This document shows, piece by piece, positions 52,736 through 62,610 of a stretch of 64,000 bases of DNA. Source of the DNA: Chitinophagales bacterium (GTDB lineage Bacteria; Bacteroidota; Bacteroidia; Chitinophagales; CAIOSU01); contig JAGYJT010000013.1 of NCBI GenBank assembly GCA_018401955.1, positions 1 through 64,000 on the forward strand, written 5' to 3'. The notes under the pieces were generated by a model, which searched no databases, was not told where the DNA came from, and worked only from the letters and a program-made list of their open reading frames with translations. Position 1 is the stretch's first letter. Each line of letters starts with the position of its first letter. The translations under genes and the position numbers were made by a program.

Positions 52736-54693
52736 TAATGTTTTATAAGCTTTTGTATGCCTTTCAGGCCATAGCTGCTTACCGAAATAAAGTACACGCC
52801 ACTAGGCAATGTCTCTAGTTTCAGGGTATATTCACCCGAGAGAATTTGAGGGTTGCTTATTTCTTTAACCACCACCCCCGTTGCGTTCAAAATCAGAATC
52901 TTGTCTGCCTTTTTAAGGCCAGACAGCGTTATTTGATCGCTGGTAGGATTGGGGTACAGTTCGAAAGTTAGCGTGTTTACGATTTTTATACTACTTCCAA
53001 ATGTGAAGGGTATATCTACACTTTCGCATAAGGTTTTTACCCCGCACTGTGTGTATGCATAAATACAAAGGTCAAAAAACACGGAGCAAAGAACAGGGTC
53101 TGCTGTAGTGCAAGCAAATGAAACACTATCCGTAAGGTTGAAATTTTGAGTGTTAAGTATAGTGGTAGTATCGTTGTCAATCACCACAACTACTGAGTCG
53201 GCAAAAGGTGCATCAATGTTAAGCTCAACCATGCTAGGGTTGCCCAGTGTATCTAAAATTGTAACGGTGTAACTTATGTTGCTTGGTGCTGGCACCAAAT
53301 TAATCCTGAGGGTGTCAGTTACAATAGTACCGTTATTATCTGTTACGCTTACTGTATAAGTTATTGAATCGGTAAGGGTTGATTGTACCACAGGGTTTGG
53401 GCACGTTGTACAGCTTAAATTACTACTTGGGCTCCATGAATAGTTATACGGAAGTACCCCTCCAGAAGTAACAGGGTTAATTGTTATTGAGTCGCCATTG
53501 CATAAGTCAATATCTTGCCCAGCATCTATTTGAAGCAAACCCAAGTAGTTAGGGTTTTGTAAACGAATGATGGTGTGGGTATTTGGGGTATTGTTTCCAT
53601 AGGTTTCGCCATTTGTAGCTAAATACACAGCACCATCTGGTCCAAAACAAATGTCGCGAAGACGGCCCCATTGGTTTACAAAATAGCTGGTTTCTGATGT
53701 AATACTATCGCCTGTGGCATTAAGGGTTAGCCTAATGATTCGTTTGTTTTTAAGTACGGATACCAGCAATGTACCATTCCATTCTGGTATTGAAGGGTGG
53801 TTGTAATATATTAAATCGGATGGAGCAATCGTTGGTGTCCAATTGTAAATAGATTCGACCACGTTTGAGTCATTGCAAAAAGCTATTTCTGCAGTAGTAT
53901 TACAAAGTCCCGCTACATTGGGCCAGCCATAATTTCGAGACTGTTGTATAATGTTTATTTCATCATCAGTATTGGGCCCATGTTCGCTACTGTACAGTAT
54001 ACCCGTTGGTCCAAAAACCAACCCTTGGGCGTTACGATGGCCCCAACTCCAAACAGGGCTGCCCGCTATAGGATTGTCTGACGGAATGGTGCCATCTGTA
54101 TTAAATCGAAGCACCTTACCGCTCAAATTGGTAATGTTTTGTGCGTTTGGTTGAATTTGGGCATCACCAGTAGTCATATATAATTTATCATCTGGACCAA
54201 AAACAAGTCGCGAACCATTGTGCGTACTGCTCCCTAAAATGTCTTCGATAAGAGTAAAAGGATTGATAAGGGTATCGGTGGTATATTCATACTTAACCAA
54301 TTTTTCACGAACACTTCCACCTACACGATATGTGTAGGCAACGTATAGGTAGCTACTGTCAGGAAACTGTGGGTGGAAAGTAAATCCCAGCATCCCCGAT
54401 TCGCTAATTTGGTATACCTCTCCACCATTTGCCTGCGAGATGTCTAATATAATTGTGCGGGTGCCGGTCTGTGGATTAACACGGCTAACCTTTCCCTCGC
54501 GCTCAGTGAGCCACAGGTGGTCATCGTTGCCCCATTTAAGCTCCCAAGGTATATTAAGGCCTGTAAATACGGTATCGGCAACTATTGTAGTTGAATCTAA
54601 TGTAAATGATTGAGCTATAACTTCACCATAACTGATTAGTAACGATGAGCAAAGCAATATTGCAAGCTGGGTGTTGCGTAGAAAGTTGACCAT
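52735..54693 (-). CDS. Secreted PQQ-dependent sugar dehydrogenase-like protein with T9SS sorting domain
   Basis: A protein of 652 residues. The signal peptide ends at about residue 27 (GEVIAQ). Residues about 40-370 form a glucose/sorbosone dehydrogenase propeller: GLNIPWELKWGNDDHLWLTE, GMLGFTFHPQFPDSSYLYV, THNGSRLVFGPDDKLYMTTGD, WSWGHRNAQGLVFGPTG and EHGPNTDDEINII with NYGWPNVAG. Next is a PKD-like or SprB-like domain (DLCNGDSITINPVTSGG) at about 385-460, then a type A T9SS domain (FELYPNPTSDQITLSGL, LPSGVYFISVS). It would oxidise sugars or aldose-type compounds outside the cell with PQQ, if PQQ is available. No PQQ synthesis genes are in the window. Confidence 0.87.
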   Translation of the reverse strand: MVNFLRNTQLAILLCSSLLISYGEVIAQSFTLDSTTIVADTVFTGLNIPWELKWGNDDHLWLTEREGKVSRVNPQTGTRTIILDISQANGGEVYQISESGMLGFTFHPQFPDSSYLYVAYTYRVGGSVREKLVKYEYTTDTLINPFTLIEDILGSSTHNGSRLVFGPDDKLYMTTGDAQIQPNAQNITNLSGKVLRFNTDGTIPSDNPIAGSPVWSWGHRNAQGLVFGPTGILYSSEHGPNTDDEINIIQQSRNYGWPNVAGLCNTTAEIAFCNDSNVVESIYNWTPTIAPSDLIYYNHPSIPEWNGTLLVSVLKNKRIIRLTLNATGDSITSETSYFVNQWGRLRDICFGPDGAVYLATNGETYGNNTPNTHTIIRLQNPNYLGLLQIDAGQDIDLCNGDSITINPVTSGGVLPYNYSWSPSSNLSCTTCPNPVVQSTLTDSITYTVSVTDNNGTIVTDTLRINLVPAPSNISYTVTILDTLGNPSMVELNIDAPFADSVVVVIDNDTTTILNTQNFNLTDSVSFACTTADPVLCSVFFDLCIYAYTQCGVKTLCESVDIPFTFGSSIKIVNTLTFELYPNPTSDQITLSGLKKADKILILNATGVVVKEISNPQILSGEYTLKLETLPSGVYFISVSSYGLKGIQKLIKH

Positions 54694-54751
54694 TTACTAA
54701 AGATAGTAAAGCCAAAGAGAGAATACAACTATAACAACTATGGCATGTAAA

Positions 54752-57499
54752 CTACTTTTTTTCCTCAGGTACTATAAGCGTGTTTGGTATTTCAAGGGTT
54801 GGGTAATTACCGGTAACTTCTATAGGGTCTTTATAGAAGATGTCATCCAGGTGTTGCTCGCTATCCAGCGATACTTTTACTTTAGCCATTGCTACCCAAT
54901 CAAAAGAGAAACCTTCGTTAGCTCCAGTAACTACTATCGTAAACCCTTTGGCATCTTTGCTTTTTATGTAATACTTATCATAGTTGCCGTTTGGCGTAAT
55001 TTGTATAACCGGTTTTTGATTATCGCCTAACTTAGAGCTAAAGGTAGTAGCGAATGACACAGTAACTTCATTGCCCAACGCAGCGGTGTTTCCAAAATCG
55101 GTTATGGTTTGTTCAATTACATCGGTCTCATTGTAGCTGTAGCCCATGGCATTGGCCAATAGTTCAGTTCTAAGAGCTAAGCGCTCGTCTCGTTGCTTAC
55201 CTTCTCTGTCAAGCTGCCTAATGGCTCCAATAAACAATCCATTGGTTTTCTTCATGCTAATAAACGGTTTAGAAGGGTCGTAATCAGCATCTTGATAATT
55301 GGTGATACATTTTGGCATTGATTCAGGCTTCATAATCATTACATGGTGACCCAGTTTTTCATCCCAAAATGTTTCAGTTTCAATACTGTTAAGCAAGGCC
55401 AAATCGTCGTAAGTATCAAAGGTGTATCCAAACAGGCCTATATAATTATGGTCATCAGCATAAACGCTGTAAAAGTATTTAGAGCTGTTGCCGTAGTTAT
55501 AAGCACCAGCTCCGTTGGGGTATAGGTAACCTTGGAGTGTTACAGAGTTTGCTTTTAGCCATAGGTTATCGTCAATATGCTCATGTAGGTAAACATATTC
55601 TGCATCGCCAAAATTAAGCTTGGCGTTTGAAACAGAATTGCCAGAAGTAAGCCTTAACGTATTAGCGTTTCCAGTTTCGCTGTTGATATGTAATTTGTGC
55701 GAAGGGCTGGCAGTGCCAATACCTACCGAGCCTAATTGGGCATTAATGAAAGTATTGTTTTCGCTATAGAAATTTATATAAGTGGCATACGCTCCATCTG
55801 CAGCGTCAAGGTGCAAATTACCGTTGGTTGCGGCTACCGATGCGCCTGTAGTTACACGGCCGTTGCCACCAACCTGAAGGTAAGCACCCCAAGTTGAGTT
55901 GGGGCCGTAAAGGGTGTAACGGTCTTGAAACAAGTGCATAGCAGCACCTGGTGAGGCAGTACCTATACCAATGTTGGTGCCATTATCATAAATTATCGAA
56001 TTGACTAAGCTGCCAGCAGCATTAAACTTTGATACATAATTGGTAGTACCTCCTGTGGTGGTGAGTATATTGCCCCAAGCGTTCCATGTGGCAGAGGCCG
56101 GTTGCCCAGTGCGATAAGCTATACCGCCATCATTAAAATATAGCTGATGGTGAAAACCACCAGAGTTGTCGCTCCAGGGGGCAATAGTCAGCAAGCCTCC
56201 GTAGGTGCTGGTACTTACCCCTAATGTTGAAGCAGATTTAAATTCTAAAGCCATTTCGGTGGCATATGCGGTTGGGGCATCGTTGACATTTCGGGTGTCG
56301 AACATGTAATACCTCCCTAAAAAACGGCTGGTAGCTCTTACGTCGCCCGTTACATCAAGTTTATATGACGGGGCAATTTGTGATAGCCCTACGTTACCGT
56401 TGCTCAAAATGGTCATTAAGGTATTGCTGGCATAATTACGAATGCCACTATGCGGATTTAGGTCGGTTCCGGCATAATAACCGATGTCAAGAAAATTACT
56501 GTTTTGGGCTGAAGTTCCAATTGACCAATGTTTGTGCGCGCCTGAAGCTCCAGTATCATAGCTGCCTAACATAATAGTAGCGCCATGGTCAACGTTGGTA
56601 AGGTTACCGCTCATCATTACCAATTGCGGGTAGCCTCCAGTAATACCTACACTCGGCCTATCATTTGCGTCGCTTAATATACCGGCTGCATGGTTACCAG
56701 CAATATGCAGCTTGCCAATGGGTGCATTGGTGCCAATACCTACATTGGTAGTGGTATGGTTTTTTGGGTATAGGTTTGAGCCCGTTTTATCCCAGTCATC
56801 TGTACCAATAATGGCATTATCTACATAGTCTTTATTTACAGCATCGGTGCCGGCAGTTGGAGTGGCTACATTTATAATCTTGTAACCTGATAAATTCATT
56901 TCACCATTAAACTTGCTAGCACCACCCACTTCAAGCTTCATACCGCTTGTTATGTTGGTAACCCCTAGGCCTACGTTTCCTCCGCTGGGGTTTATATACA
57001 AATCGTCCCAGGCACTTAGCGTTGCGTTGTGCCCGCCAATAGTTGCCTTATTGCTTAACTCACCTAAAATTACCGTGGCGCTGGTATAACCAAATGCGCC
57101 GCCTCCTTTCCAACTGGGGCCGCTATTACTGTAGCTCCTAAAGTTTACTAACTGATTATCGCTTGTGGTGGTACCAACCGATAGCGGATGCTGAGGGGCA
57201 GAAGTACCAATACCTACAAAACCAGTGCGGGTAAGCACAAATCCTTCGGCAATATTTCCAGTAATGTTTGTGCCTGTTGAGAATCCAAAACTGAGGTAAT
57301 TGGTAGCCGCAGGTACAAATTTTAGTATAGGCTCACCATATAAATCGCTAAAACCTAAACCAAAAGTAACTGGTGCATTGTCGCTACCGCCTGATAAATG
57401 AAAACGATATTTTGGCAAGGTTGTACTGATGCCCACGTTTTGTGCAAAAGCAATGCTACCAAAGCTTATAGATAGTATTATTGCGTAAATCAATTTCAT
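54752..57499 (-). CDS. Large exported protein with phage tail-fibre-like repeats
   Basis: A protein of 915 residues. The signal peptide ends at about residue 19 (GSIAFAQ). At least six copies of a motif like VGIGTxxPxxKLHI recur: NVGISTTLPKYRFHL, VGIGTSAPQHPLSV, VGIGTNAPIGKLHI, VGLSQIAPSYKLDV, IGIGTASPGAAMHL and VGIGTASPSHKLHI. These repeats are found in phage tail fibres and in many exported Bacteroidota proteins. Between them lie beta-helix-like Gly/Asn-rich stretches. The C-terminal 230 residues hold a cohesive domain (NYIGLFGYTFDTYDDL, KKTNGLFIGAIRQLDREGKQ) without the SDxRLK motif of the S74 auto-chaperone and without a T9SS sorting domain. Function unknown; a surface or adhesive role is plausible. 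Confidence 0.75.
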   Translation of the reverse strand: MKLIYAIILSISFGSIAFAQNVGISTTLPKYRFHLSGGSDNAPVTFGLGFSDLYGEPILKFVPAATNYLSFGFSTGTNITGNIAEGFVLTRTGFVGIGTSAPQHPLSVGTTTSDNQLVNFRSYSNSGPSWKGGGAFGYTSATVILGELSNKATIGGHNATLSAWDDLYINPSGGNVGLGVTNITSGMKLEVGGASKFNGEMNLSGYKIINVATPTAGTDAVNKDYVDNAIIGTDDWDKTGSNLYPKNHTTTNVGIGTNAPIGKLHIAGNHAAGILSDANDRPSVGITGGYPQLVMMSGNLTNVDHGATIMLGSYDTGASGAHKHWSIGTSAQNSNFLDIGYYAGTDLNPHSGIRNYASNTLMTILSNGNVGLSQIAPSYKLDVTGDVRATSRFLGRYYMFDTRNVNDAPTAYATEMALEFKSASTLGVSTSTYGGLLTIAPWSDNSGGFHHQLYFNDGGIAYRTGQPASATWNAWGNILTTTGGTTNYVSKFNAAGSLVNSIIYDNGTNIGIGTASPGAAMHLFQDRYTLYGPNSTWGAYLQVGGNGRVTTGASVAATNGNLHLDAADGAYATYINFYSENNTFINAQLGSVGIGTASPSHKLHINSETGNANTLRLTSGNSVSNAKLNFGDAEYVYLHEHIDDNLWLKANSVTLQGYLYPNGAGAYNYGNSSKYFYSVYADDHNYIGLFGYTFDTYDDLALLNSIETETFWDEKLGHHVMIMKPESMPKCITNYQDADYDPSKPFISMKKTNGLFIGAIRQLDREGKQRDERLALRTELLANAMGYSYNETDVIEQTITDFGNTAALGNEVTVSFATTFSSKLGDNQKPVIQITPNGNYDKYYIKSKDAKGFTIVVTGANEGFSFDWVAMAKVKVSLDSEQHLDDIFYKDPIEVTGNYPTLEIPNTLIVPEEKK

Positions 57500-57569
57500 A
57501 TTGTAGGTTTTAGTGCCTAGTAATTAGGTTGTTGTGTACAATTTACTGCAATATATATTATTATGCAAT

Positions 57570-57601
57570 AAAAAACAGCCTCCCCAATGAAGGGAAGGCT
57601 G
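57570..57601 (-). terminator. Terminator between the tail-fibre-like and PKD genes
   Basis: On the minus strand CAGCCT (with GGGA/TCCC next to it) pairs with AGGCTG and is followed by six T. It lies 30 bases downstream of the PKD gene's stop. Confidence 0.8.
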
Positions 57602-57630
57602 CTGAACAAGGGTTTGACAATCCGACAATA

Positions 57631-59616
57631 TCACTCCCTAATAAACCGTGTATGTGCAGCGGTTTTGTTGTTAAAGCTGATGCTAAGTATATAACTGCCA
57701 GCCTGTTGGTTGTTCATATCAACCAATATGTTTTGGTTGCCCGGTAACACTTGGGTTTGTTGTACCAACACTACTTGGCAAAGCATATTAAGTACTCTTA
57801 CTGTTACACTACCTGCCTCTTTGGCATTGAATGATAAAGTACTTGTGCCAGTAACTGGGTTAGGGAAGAAGTTGGTTCCGTCAACAAATGTTGCATCAAC
57901 TTCCTTAACGCTGCTGTACACGCCATCTTCTTCAACTACCACGGCTACATCGCTTACCGATTCTTTGCTGGCACTAATAGTAACAATGTTAGGGTAGGTT
58001 GGTTTGCCCAATACTTCAGCATATACTTTGTAAGTACCATAAGCCAAATCTTCAAAGCTGAAGCCACCTGTTGATGAAGAGTAAGTATAACCTACAGGGC
58101 TGTCGTCCATATTCAATAACATTACTTGTACGTCGCTAAGTGGGTCGCCTTCGGTTTTATTTGCACCTTGGTTTACATTACCACCAATAAAGCCAGGGCC
58201 ACCTGGGTTATTGCCAGCTATCATATAAATGCTATGGAACGTATTTGGCCCAGTTGGAACCGATATTGTTGCGGCATCGTACCAGAACAAAGTACTTTGG
58301 TAATAGGTTGGTAAATAATCAGCATATGCAGGTGCCGATGGCACTAAGGCTGCTTTGAGCAAATAATTACCAGCAGCTACGTTTTGAAAGCTGAAAAAGC
58401 CGTTCAATGTAGTTTGGGTGTCTACTACGCTCAATGTTTGGGTTAATGAATCAAACTCAATAAGGTAAATCAAGGCCTCGCTCCAGCTACCAGTTGATGA
58501 GTCGCTAAAGGCTAATCCATGCAGGTTATAGTTATTATTGGTGTTGGTATTGCTACCACCAGCAACATATGCACAATAGGTGTCGCTACAGTTGTTTGAA
58601 GTATCGGTTACCGTTAAGCAAACGTAGTAAGTATCAACTGCAATGTAGTTGTGTGTAGGGTTATAAGCTGTGCTAGTAGAGCCATCTCCAAAATCCCAAG
58701 CATAATACAATGAGTTGCTTGTTGTGCTATCGGCCCAGAAGAATGTACCTGCTGGTGAGTTTTGTGCGGTAAATACAGCGTCGCAGTTGTTAACTGTTGT
58801 GGCATTAACTGTTACCGATTTGCAAATTGTATCAGTACAAGCAGTTATTGAATCAATAATTGTAAGACACACATTGTAAGTGCCTGGAGCATTATACGTG
58901 TGACGAAGGTTTTTTAATGTGCTAGTTGAACCATCCCCTAAGTCCCAGCTATAGTTATAATAGTAAGCCCCTGCAGAGGTATACGTTATCTCAAGCCCGT
59001 TATTTTGATAACCAAACTGTGCGCTACAGTTGGTTGGTACAGCAATAGAAACACTATCGCAATAGGTGCTGGTGCACGTTATGTTACCAGGACTGGTAGA
59101 TATAGTTACAGTTAGACAAATTTCAAAATCACCAGGCCTCAGGAAGGTATGGGTAGGGCTATTTAAGATGGTATATTGGCCATCGCCAAAGTCCCATGAG
59201 TAAGACGCAGATCCACCGCTTACTTGTGATTGATTGTTGAAACTAAAAATATAATCACTGTTGGGGCTAGGACTTATTGTAAAAAGTGAATTGCAAGTGC
59301 TTGGCATGGTGCCTACATACAAAGAGTCGCATTGGGTATCAACACAAATGTTACCAGTTACCTGATTCTCAATAGTGAAACAAACGTTATACCATCCCCC
59401 GGTTGTGTACTGGTGGGTAGGGTTTTGGAGGGTGCTGGTATTGCCATCGCCAAAATCCCAGAAATAAGTGGTTACATTCGGGTCGGTAGCAGAGCTATCA
59501 ACAAATGTGGCAGTGTAGTTGGCTGTGCTCCAGCCCATCCACCAAGCGGTACATTGTGCCGAGCTTACAGCGTATACTGCAACCATTAAGCTTAGCGTGA
59601 TTAATAGTTTTTTCAT
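57631..59616 (-). CDS. Secreted adhesin-like protein with four PKD domains and T9SS sorting domain
   Basis: A protein of 661 residues from ATG at 59616 (MKKLLITLSLMVAVYAVSSAQ is the signal peptide). Four PKD domains follow, each with a YxWDxGDGxxS core: YFWDFGDGNTSTLQNPTHQY, YSWDFGDGQYTILNSPTHTF, YSWDLGDGSTSTLKNLRHTY and YAWDFGDGSTSTAYNPTHNY. Each PKD unit ends with a conserved Cys pair (DTQCDSLY, STYCDSVS), suggesting disulfides. Two carboxypeptidase-regulatory-like modules (GFFSFQNVAAGNYLLKA, GGFSFEDLAYGTYKVYAEVL) come next, then a T9SS domain (FFPNPVTGTSTLSF, LSISFNNKTAAHTRFI). Likely exported to the surface or medium. Confidence 0.88.
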   Translation of the reverse strand: MKKLLITLSLMVAVYAVSSAQCTAWWMGWSTANYTATFVDSSATDPNVTTYFWDFGDGNTSTLQNPTHQYTTGGWYNVCFTIENQVTGNICVDTQCDSLYVGTMPSTCNSLFTISPSPNSDYIFSFNNQSQVSGGSASYSWDFGDGQYTILNSPTHTFLRPGDFEICLTVTISTSPGNITCTSTYCDSVSIAVPTNCSAQFGYQNNGLEITYTSAGAYYYNYSWDLGDGSTSTLKNLRHTYNAPGTYNVCLTIIDSITACTDTICKSVTVNATTVNNCDAVFTAQNSPAGTFFWADSTTSNSLYYAWDFGDGSTSTAYNPTHNYIAVDTYYVCLTVTDTSNNCSDTYCAYVAGGSNTNTNNNYNLHGLAFSDSSTGSWSEALIYLIEFDSLTQTLSVVDTQTTLNGFFSFQNVAAGNYLLKAALVPSAPAYADYLPTYYQSTLFWYDAATISVPTGPNTFHSIYMIAGNNPGGPGFIGGNVNQGANKTEGDPLSDVQVMLLNMDDSPVGYTYSSSTGGFSFEDLAYGTYKVYAEVLGKPTYPNIVTISASKESVSDVAVVVEEDGVYSSVKEVDATFVDGTNFFPNPVTGTSTLSFNAKEAGSVTVRVLNMLCQVVLVQQTQVLPGNQNILVDMNNQQAGSYILSISFNNKTAAHTRFIRE

Positions 59617-59824
59617 TGTCCTAGTTTTTTGTTTCTGTAAAACTAACTGCCTTAACACCCTACACCAATTACAAATTCGGGGTATTCTCAGTGCTTTTCT
59701 CAGCCAGTTTCCGCGTTTTTTTTGATTGTATTTGCCGATTATTGTTATTAAAATATTGATAGTCAATATTTTAGATGGTGTAATCTCGATTGCAAAAATC
59801 AATAAAAATCACTCCAATGCCTGT

Positions 59825-60928
59825 TTAGTCAATCAAAACTTTCTTTACAGCGGTACCTGCAGGGGTTGTAATTTGCAACAAATACATACCCTTTGATAGA
59901 TAAGAGCAGTCTATTTTATTGGTAGCGTTGGTTTCTATAGGTTGTGTTGCAACCGTTCTGCCATTTAGGTCGGTTAGTTTAAGTATACCGCTTTCTGGCA
60001 GTCCATCAATTGCCAAAATATTGTTTGTAGGCTGTGGGTATATTTTAAGGTTTTTTAGCTCCACAGTCGGCAGGCCAACCTCAATTTTACCAAACGGAAT
60101 ACTTAGTTCAACAGGGAATGCAGTTGATTTGTCTAGGTTTTGGGTATACATCCTAATGTTCCGTAGGTTTATGTTTAGTGGGTCTGCCATTGCAATACCA
60201 ATCAAGTTATCTTCAATAATAAAACTGATACTTAGTAGCTTTTGCCCTGTAAGTACCACAGGAGCCCCGGTAGAGCCACCAGCATTGGCACGCTTGCTAA
60301 GGGCTATTTCAAGGGTATTGGAGGAGGTATCTGTAGCAGTAAAAAATAATAACGGATCAGTGGGCGAGTTAATGGGTGAATCGGGAGTGGCAACTACGCT
60401 GTTGGCCACAATGATGTTAGTATCGTAACCAAAAGATAGTGCTATGCCAAAAAAATTGGCTGGCATTGTGATAGCCCCAGCAAAAACATCGATTGTTACC
60501 GTGTCTCCGGCATACAAAGAGTCAGGTATAGCACTAAAATAGAATGGAGGACTTATCAAGCTATCAGGCGCAGGAAATGAATCAATATTAAAGGGTTGAT
60601 GTGTAAGGCCAAAGTTCTGCTCAATGGCGGCTAAGTCATCAATATCAATAAACCCACTGCCATTGCAGTCTACAAATGCATAGTTAAGGCTATCAGGCAA
60701 TAGGTTGCTCCAAACCGCAGCAGAATCTGGCTGCCATGTTATACCTGGTGTAGTTCGTGCCGGCCCTTGTGTATTAAAACCAATGCCTAGGTACAATACA
60801 TCCAAGGTATTTACAACCCCATCATTGTTGGCATCGCCCGGCCAAACTACCACCTGCTGGCTAAATGCGGGTATAGCTGTAAATAGGGATATTGCCAAAG
60901 TAAAAAGTTTAATACTGGTATTTTTCAT
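59825..60928 (-). CDS. Secreted protein with dockerin-like repeats, cohesin-like domain and T9SS sorting domain
   Basis: A protein of 367 residues with a signal peptide ending at about residue 23 (AFSQ). Two calcium-binding dockerin-type loops follow, GDANNDGVVNTLDVLYLG at about 31-48 and VDCNGSGFIDIDDLAAIEQN at about 88-107. Residues about 130-270 look like a cohesin: VTIDVFAGAITMPANFFGIALSFGY and QKLLSISFIIEDN. The C-terminal 80 residues are a T9SS domain (LKIYPQPTNNILAIDGLPES, LSKGMYLLQITTPAG). Both partners of the dockerin-cohesin interaction in one chain would permit self-assembly. The gene shares the minus strand with the PKD gene, 208 bases upstream of it. Confidence 0.8.
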   Translation of the reverse strand: MKNTSIKLFTLAISLFTAIPAFSQQVVVWPGDANNDGVVNTLDVLYLGIGFNTQGPARTTPGITWQPDSAAVWSNLLPDSLNYAFVDCNGSGFIDIDDLAAIEQNFGLTHQPFNIDSFPAPDSLISPPFYFSAIPDSLYAGDTVTIDVFAGAITMPANFFGIALSFGYDTNIIVANSVVATPDSPINSPTDPLLFFTATDTSSNTLEIALSKRANAGGSTGAPVVLTGQKLLSISFIIEDNLIGIAMADPLNINLRNIRMYTQNLDKSTAFPVELSIPFGKIEVGLPTVELKNLKIYPQPTNNILAIDGLPESGILKLTDLNGRTVATQPIETNATNKIDCSYLSKGMYLLQITTPAGTAVKKVLID

Positions 60929-61192
60929 AGGGGTCGTAATTCAATTCGTAAGTGCCTTATTTCTCAAGTTTAAAGATATGTACCTAATTGGCGGAGATGA
61001 AATACAATTTATCGTAAAAATCAAAAGGTATTATTCATTTTTTGGGCGGATATTTTTTGTTTTTAGTTGGAAATCAATTGTTTGCGACTTTATTTTTTGT
61101 AATTAAATCAAATGTTTTGCTCTGCATTGATGTGATATAATTATAAAAATACAGTAGCTTTAAAACTTCGATGCCTTAAACCTAATTATATA

Positions 61193-62608
61193 ATGGAAGA
61201 TAGTAAGCTTATTGAACTGTTGAAGACTTTTAGCACTAAGGAGTTGCGCGAGTTCAATGAATTTGTTGTATCCCCGTTTTTCAATAAGAATGCTGAGTTG
61301 GTGCGTTTTTATGAGCACTTAAGAAGTTTGGCACCTGCCTTTGCCGCTTCAAAAGTGACCAGGGAGGCCATATTTTTGGCACTTTACCCAAAAGATAAGT
61401 ACAACGATAAGCAGCTGAACTACCTTAATAATTTTTTATTGAAGTTGGCTGAGCAGTTTATTGCATATACCCGTTTTAAGGACAACGAACTTACTGAAAG
61501 ATACCATTTACTTGAAGCCTATAATCAACGTAACCTTGATAAGCATTACCAATTTATCTACAACCAAACCAATAAGTTGCTTGACGAATGGCCAAACAGA
61601 AACCATGAGTTTTATCAGTTGCAGTATTTGTTGGCGGATATTAGTAACCGGTATTTTTTGAAACAACAGATTAGAAGGTATGATGACAGGCTGCAACTGG
61701 CCGGCGACTATCTGGATCAGTATTACGTGGTTACCAAATTGAAATACTGTTGCGAAATGCTAGACCGTAAAATGTCGATTGCAGCTGAGTATGAGGTGCG
61801 CTTTGCAAATGTGATAAGTAAGCTGGTGGATGACAATGCTGTACTAGCAACCCCATCAATAGCTATATACCATACCATCCTTAATATGCTTTTGGATATG
61901 GGCAATGCTGAGTGGTTTAAAAAACTGGTAGCGCTTACCGAAGAGCACAAAGCGTATTTCCCAATGGAAGAGCTTAAGGATTTATACTCTTACGCTATTA
62001 ATTATTGCATAAGGCGTGTAAACCAAGGGGCACCAGAGTTTTTAGAGGAGCTGTTTAAGCAATACCTAAAATCATTGGATGCAGGTACTTTAATGGATGG
62101 TGGCTTTCTTTCTCCTTGGGCATACAAAAACCTGATAGGGGTGGGGCTTAGGCTAAAGAAGTTTGATTGGACCGAGGATTTCATCAAGGATTACAATGAA
62201 AAGCTATCGCCTGAGTTTAGGGCCAATGCATTACATTACAACCTGGCAGAGTTGAGGTACTACCAAAAAAATTATGATAAGGCATTGGTGCACCTTAATC
62301 AAGTTGAGTTTAGCGATATATATTATAACCTGGACACTAAAAAAATGATGCTCAAAATCTATTATGAGCTTGATGAAATTGATGCATTATTGTCATTGCT
62401 GGCTAGTTTTAAAATGTTTTTGAGGCGCACCAAACTAATTTCAGCATCTAACAAAGTAGCTTACCTTAATTTTGTGCAGGCCCTTACGCTCTTGTCTCGA
62501 AAAGAAAAGCGTGTGCAACCAACTTTGCAGCGTATGCTCAACGACCCCGAGCCTTTGGGCGACAGGGCTTGGCTGAAACTAATGAGCGAAAATGCATCGG
62601 TTTATTAA
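61193..62608 (+). CDS. Helical protein of unknown function (TPR-like)
   Basis: A protein of 471 residues, no signal peptide or membrane segment. It starts MEDSKLIELLKTFSTKELRE, where FSTKELREFNEFVVSPFFN is a marker I associate with a Bacteroidota-only family. Long amphipathic helices follow, such as DRLQLAGDYLDQYYVVTKL and YNLAELRYYQKNYDKALVHL, which look like degenerate TPR or HEAT-type repeats. Many Tyr and Lys residues; no catalytic motif is visible. It is convergent with the response-regulator gene, two bases apart. Function unknown. Confidence 0.7.
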   Translation: MEDSKLIELLKTFSTKELREFNEFVVSPFFNKNAELVRFYEHLRSLAPAFAASKVTREAIFLALYPKDKYNDKQLNYLNNFLLKLAEQFIAYTRFKDNELTERYHLLEAYNQRNLDKHYQFIYNQTNKLLDEWPNRNHEFYQLQYLLADISNRYFLKQQIRRYDDRLQLAGDYLDQYYVVTKLKYCCEMLDRKMSIAAEYEVRFANVISKLVDDNAVLATPSIAIYHTILNMLLDMGNAEWFKKLVALTEEHKAYFPMEELKDLYSYAINYCIRRVNQGAPEFLEELFKQYLKSLDAGTLMDGGFLSPWAYKNLIGVGLRLKKFDWTEDFIKDYNEKLSPEFRANALHYNLAELRYYQKNYDKALVHLNQVEFSDIYYNLDTKKMMLKIYYELDEIDALLSLLASFKMFLRRTKLISASNKVAYLNFVQALTLLSRKEKRVQPTLQRMLNDPEPLGDRAWLKLMSENASVY

Positions 62609-62610
62609 GG

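Noticed and set aside
54752-57499. Prophage remnant suggested by the tail-fibre-like repeats
   Set aside because: No capsid, portal, terminase, integrase or lysis gene lies nearby, the protein has a signal peptide, and such repeats are common in exported Bacteroidota proteins.
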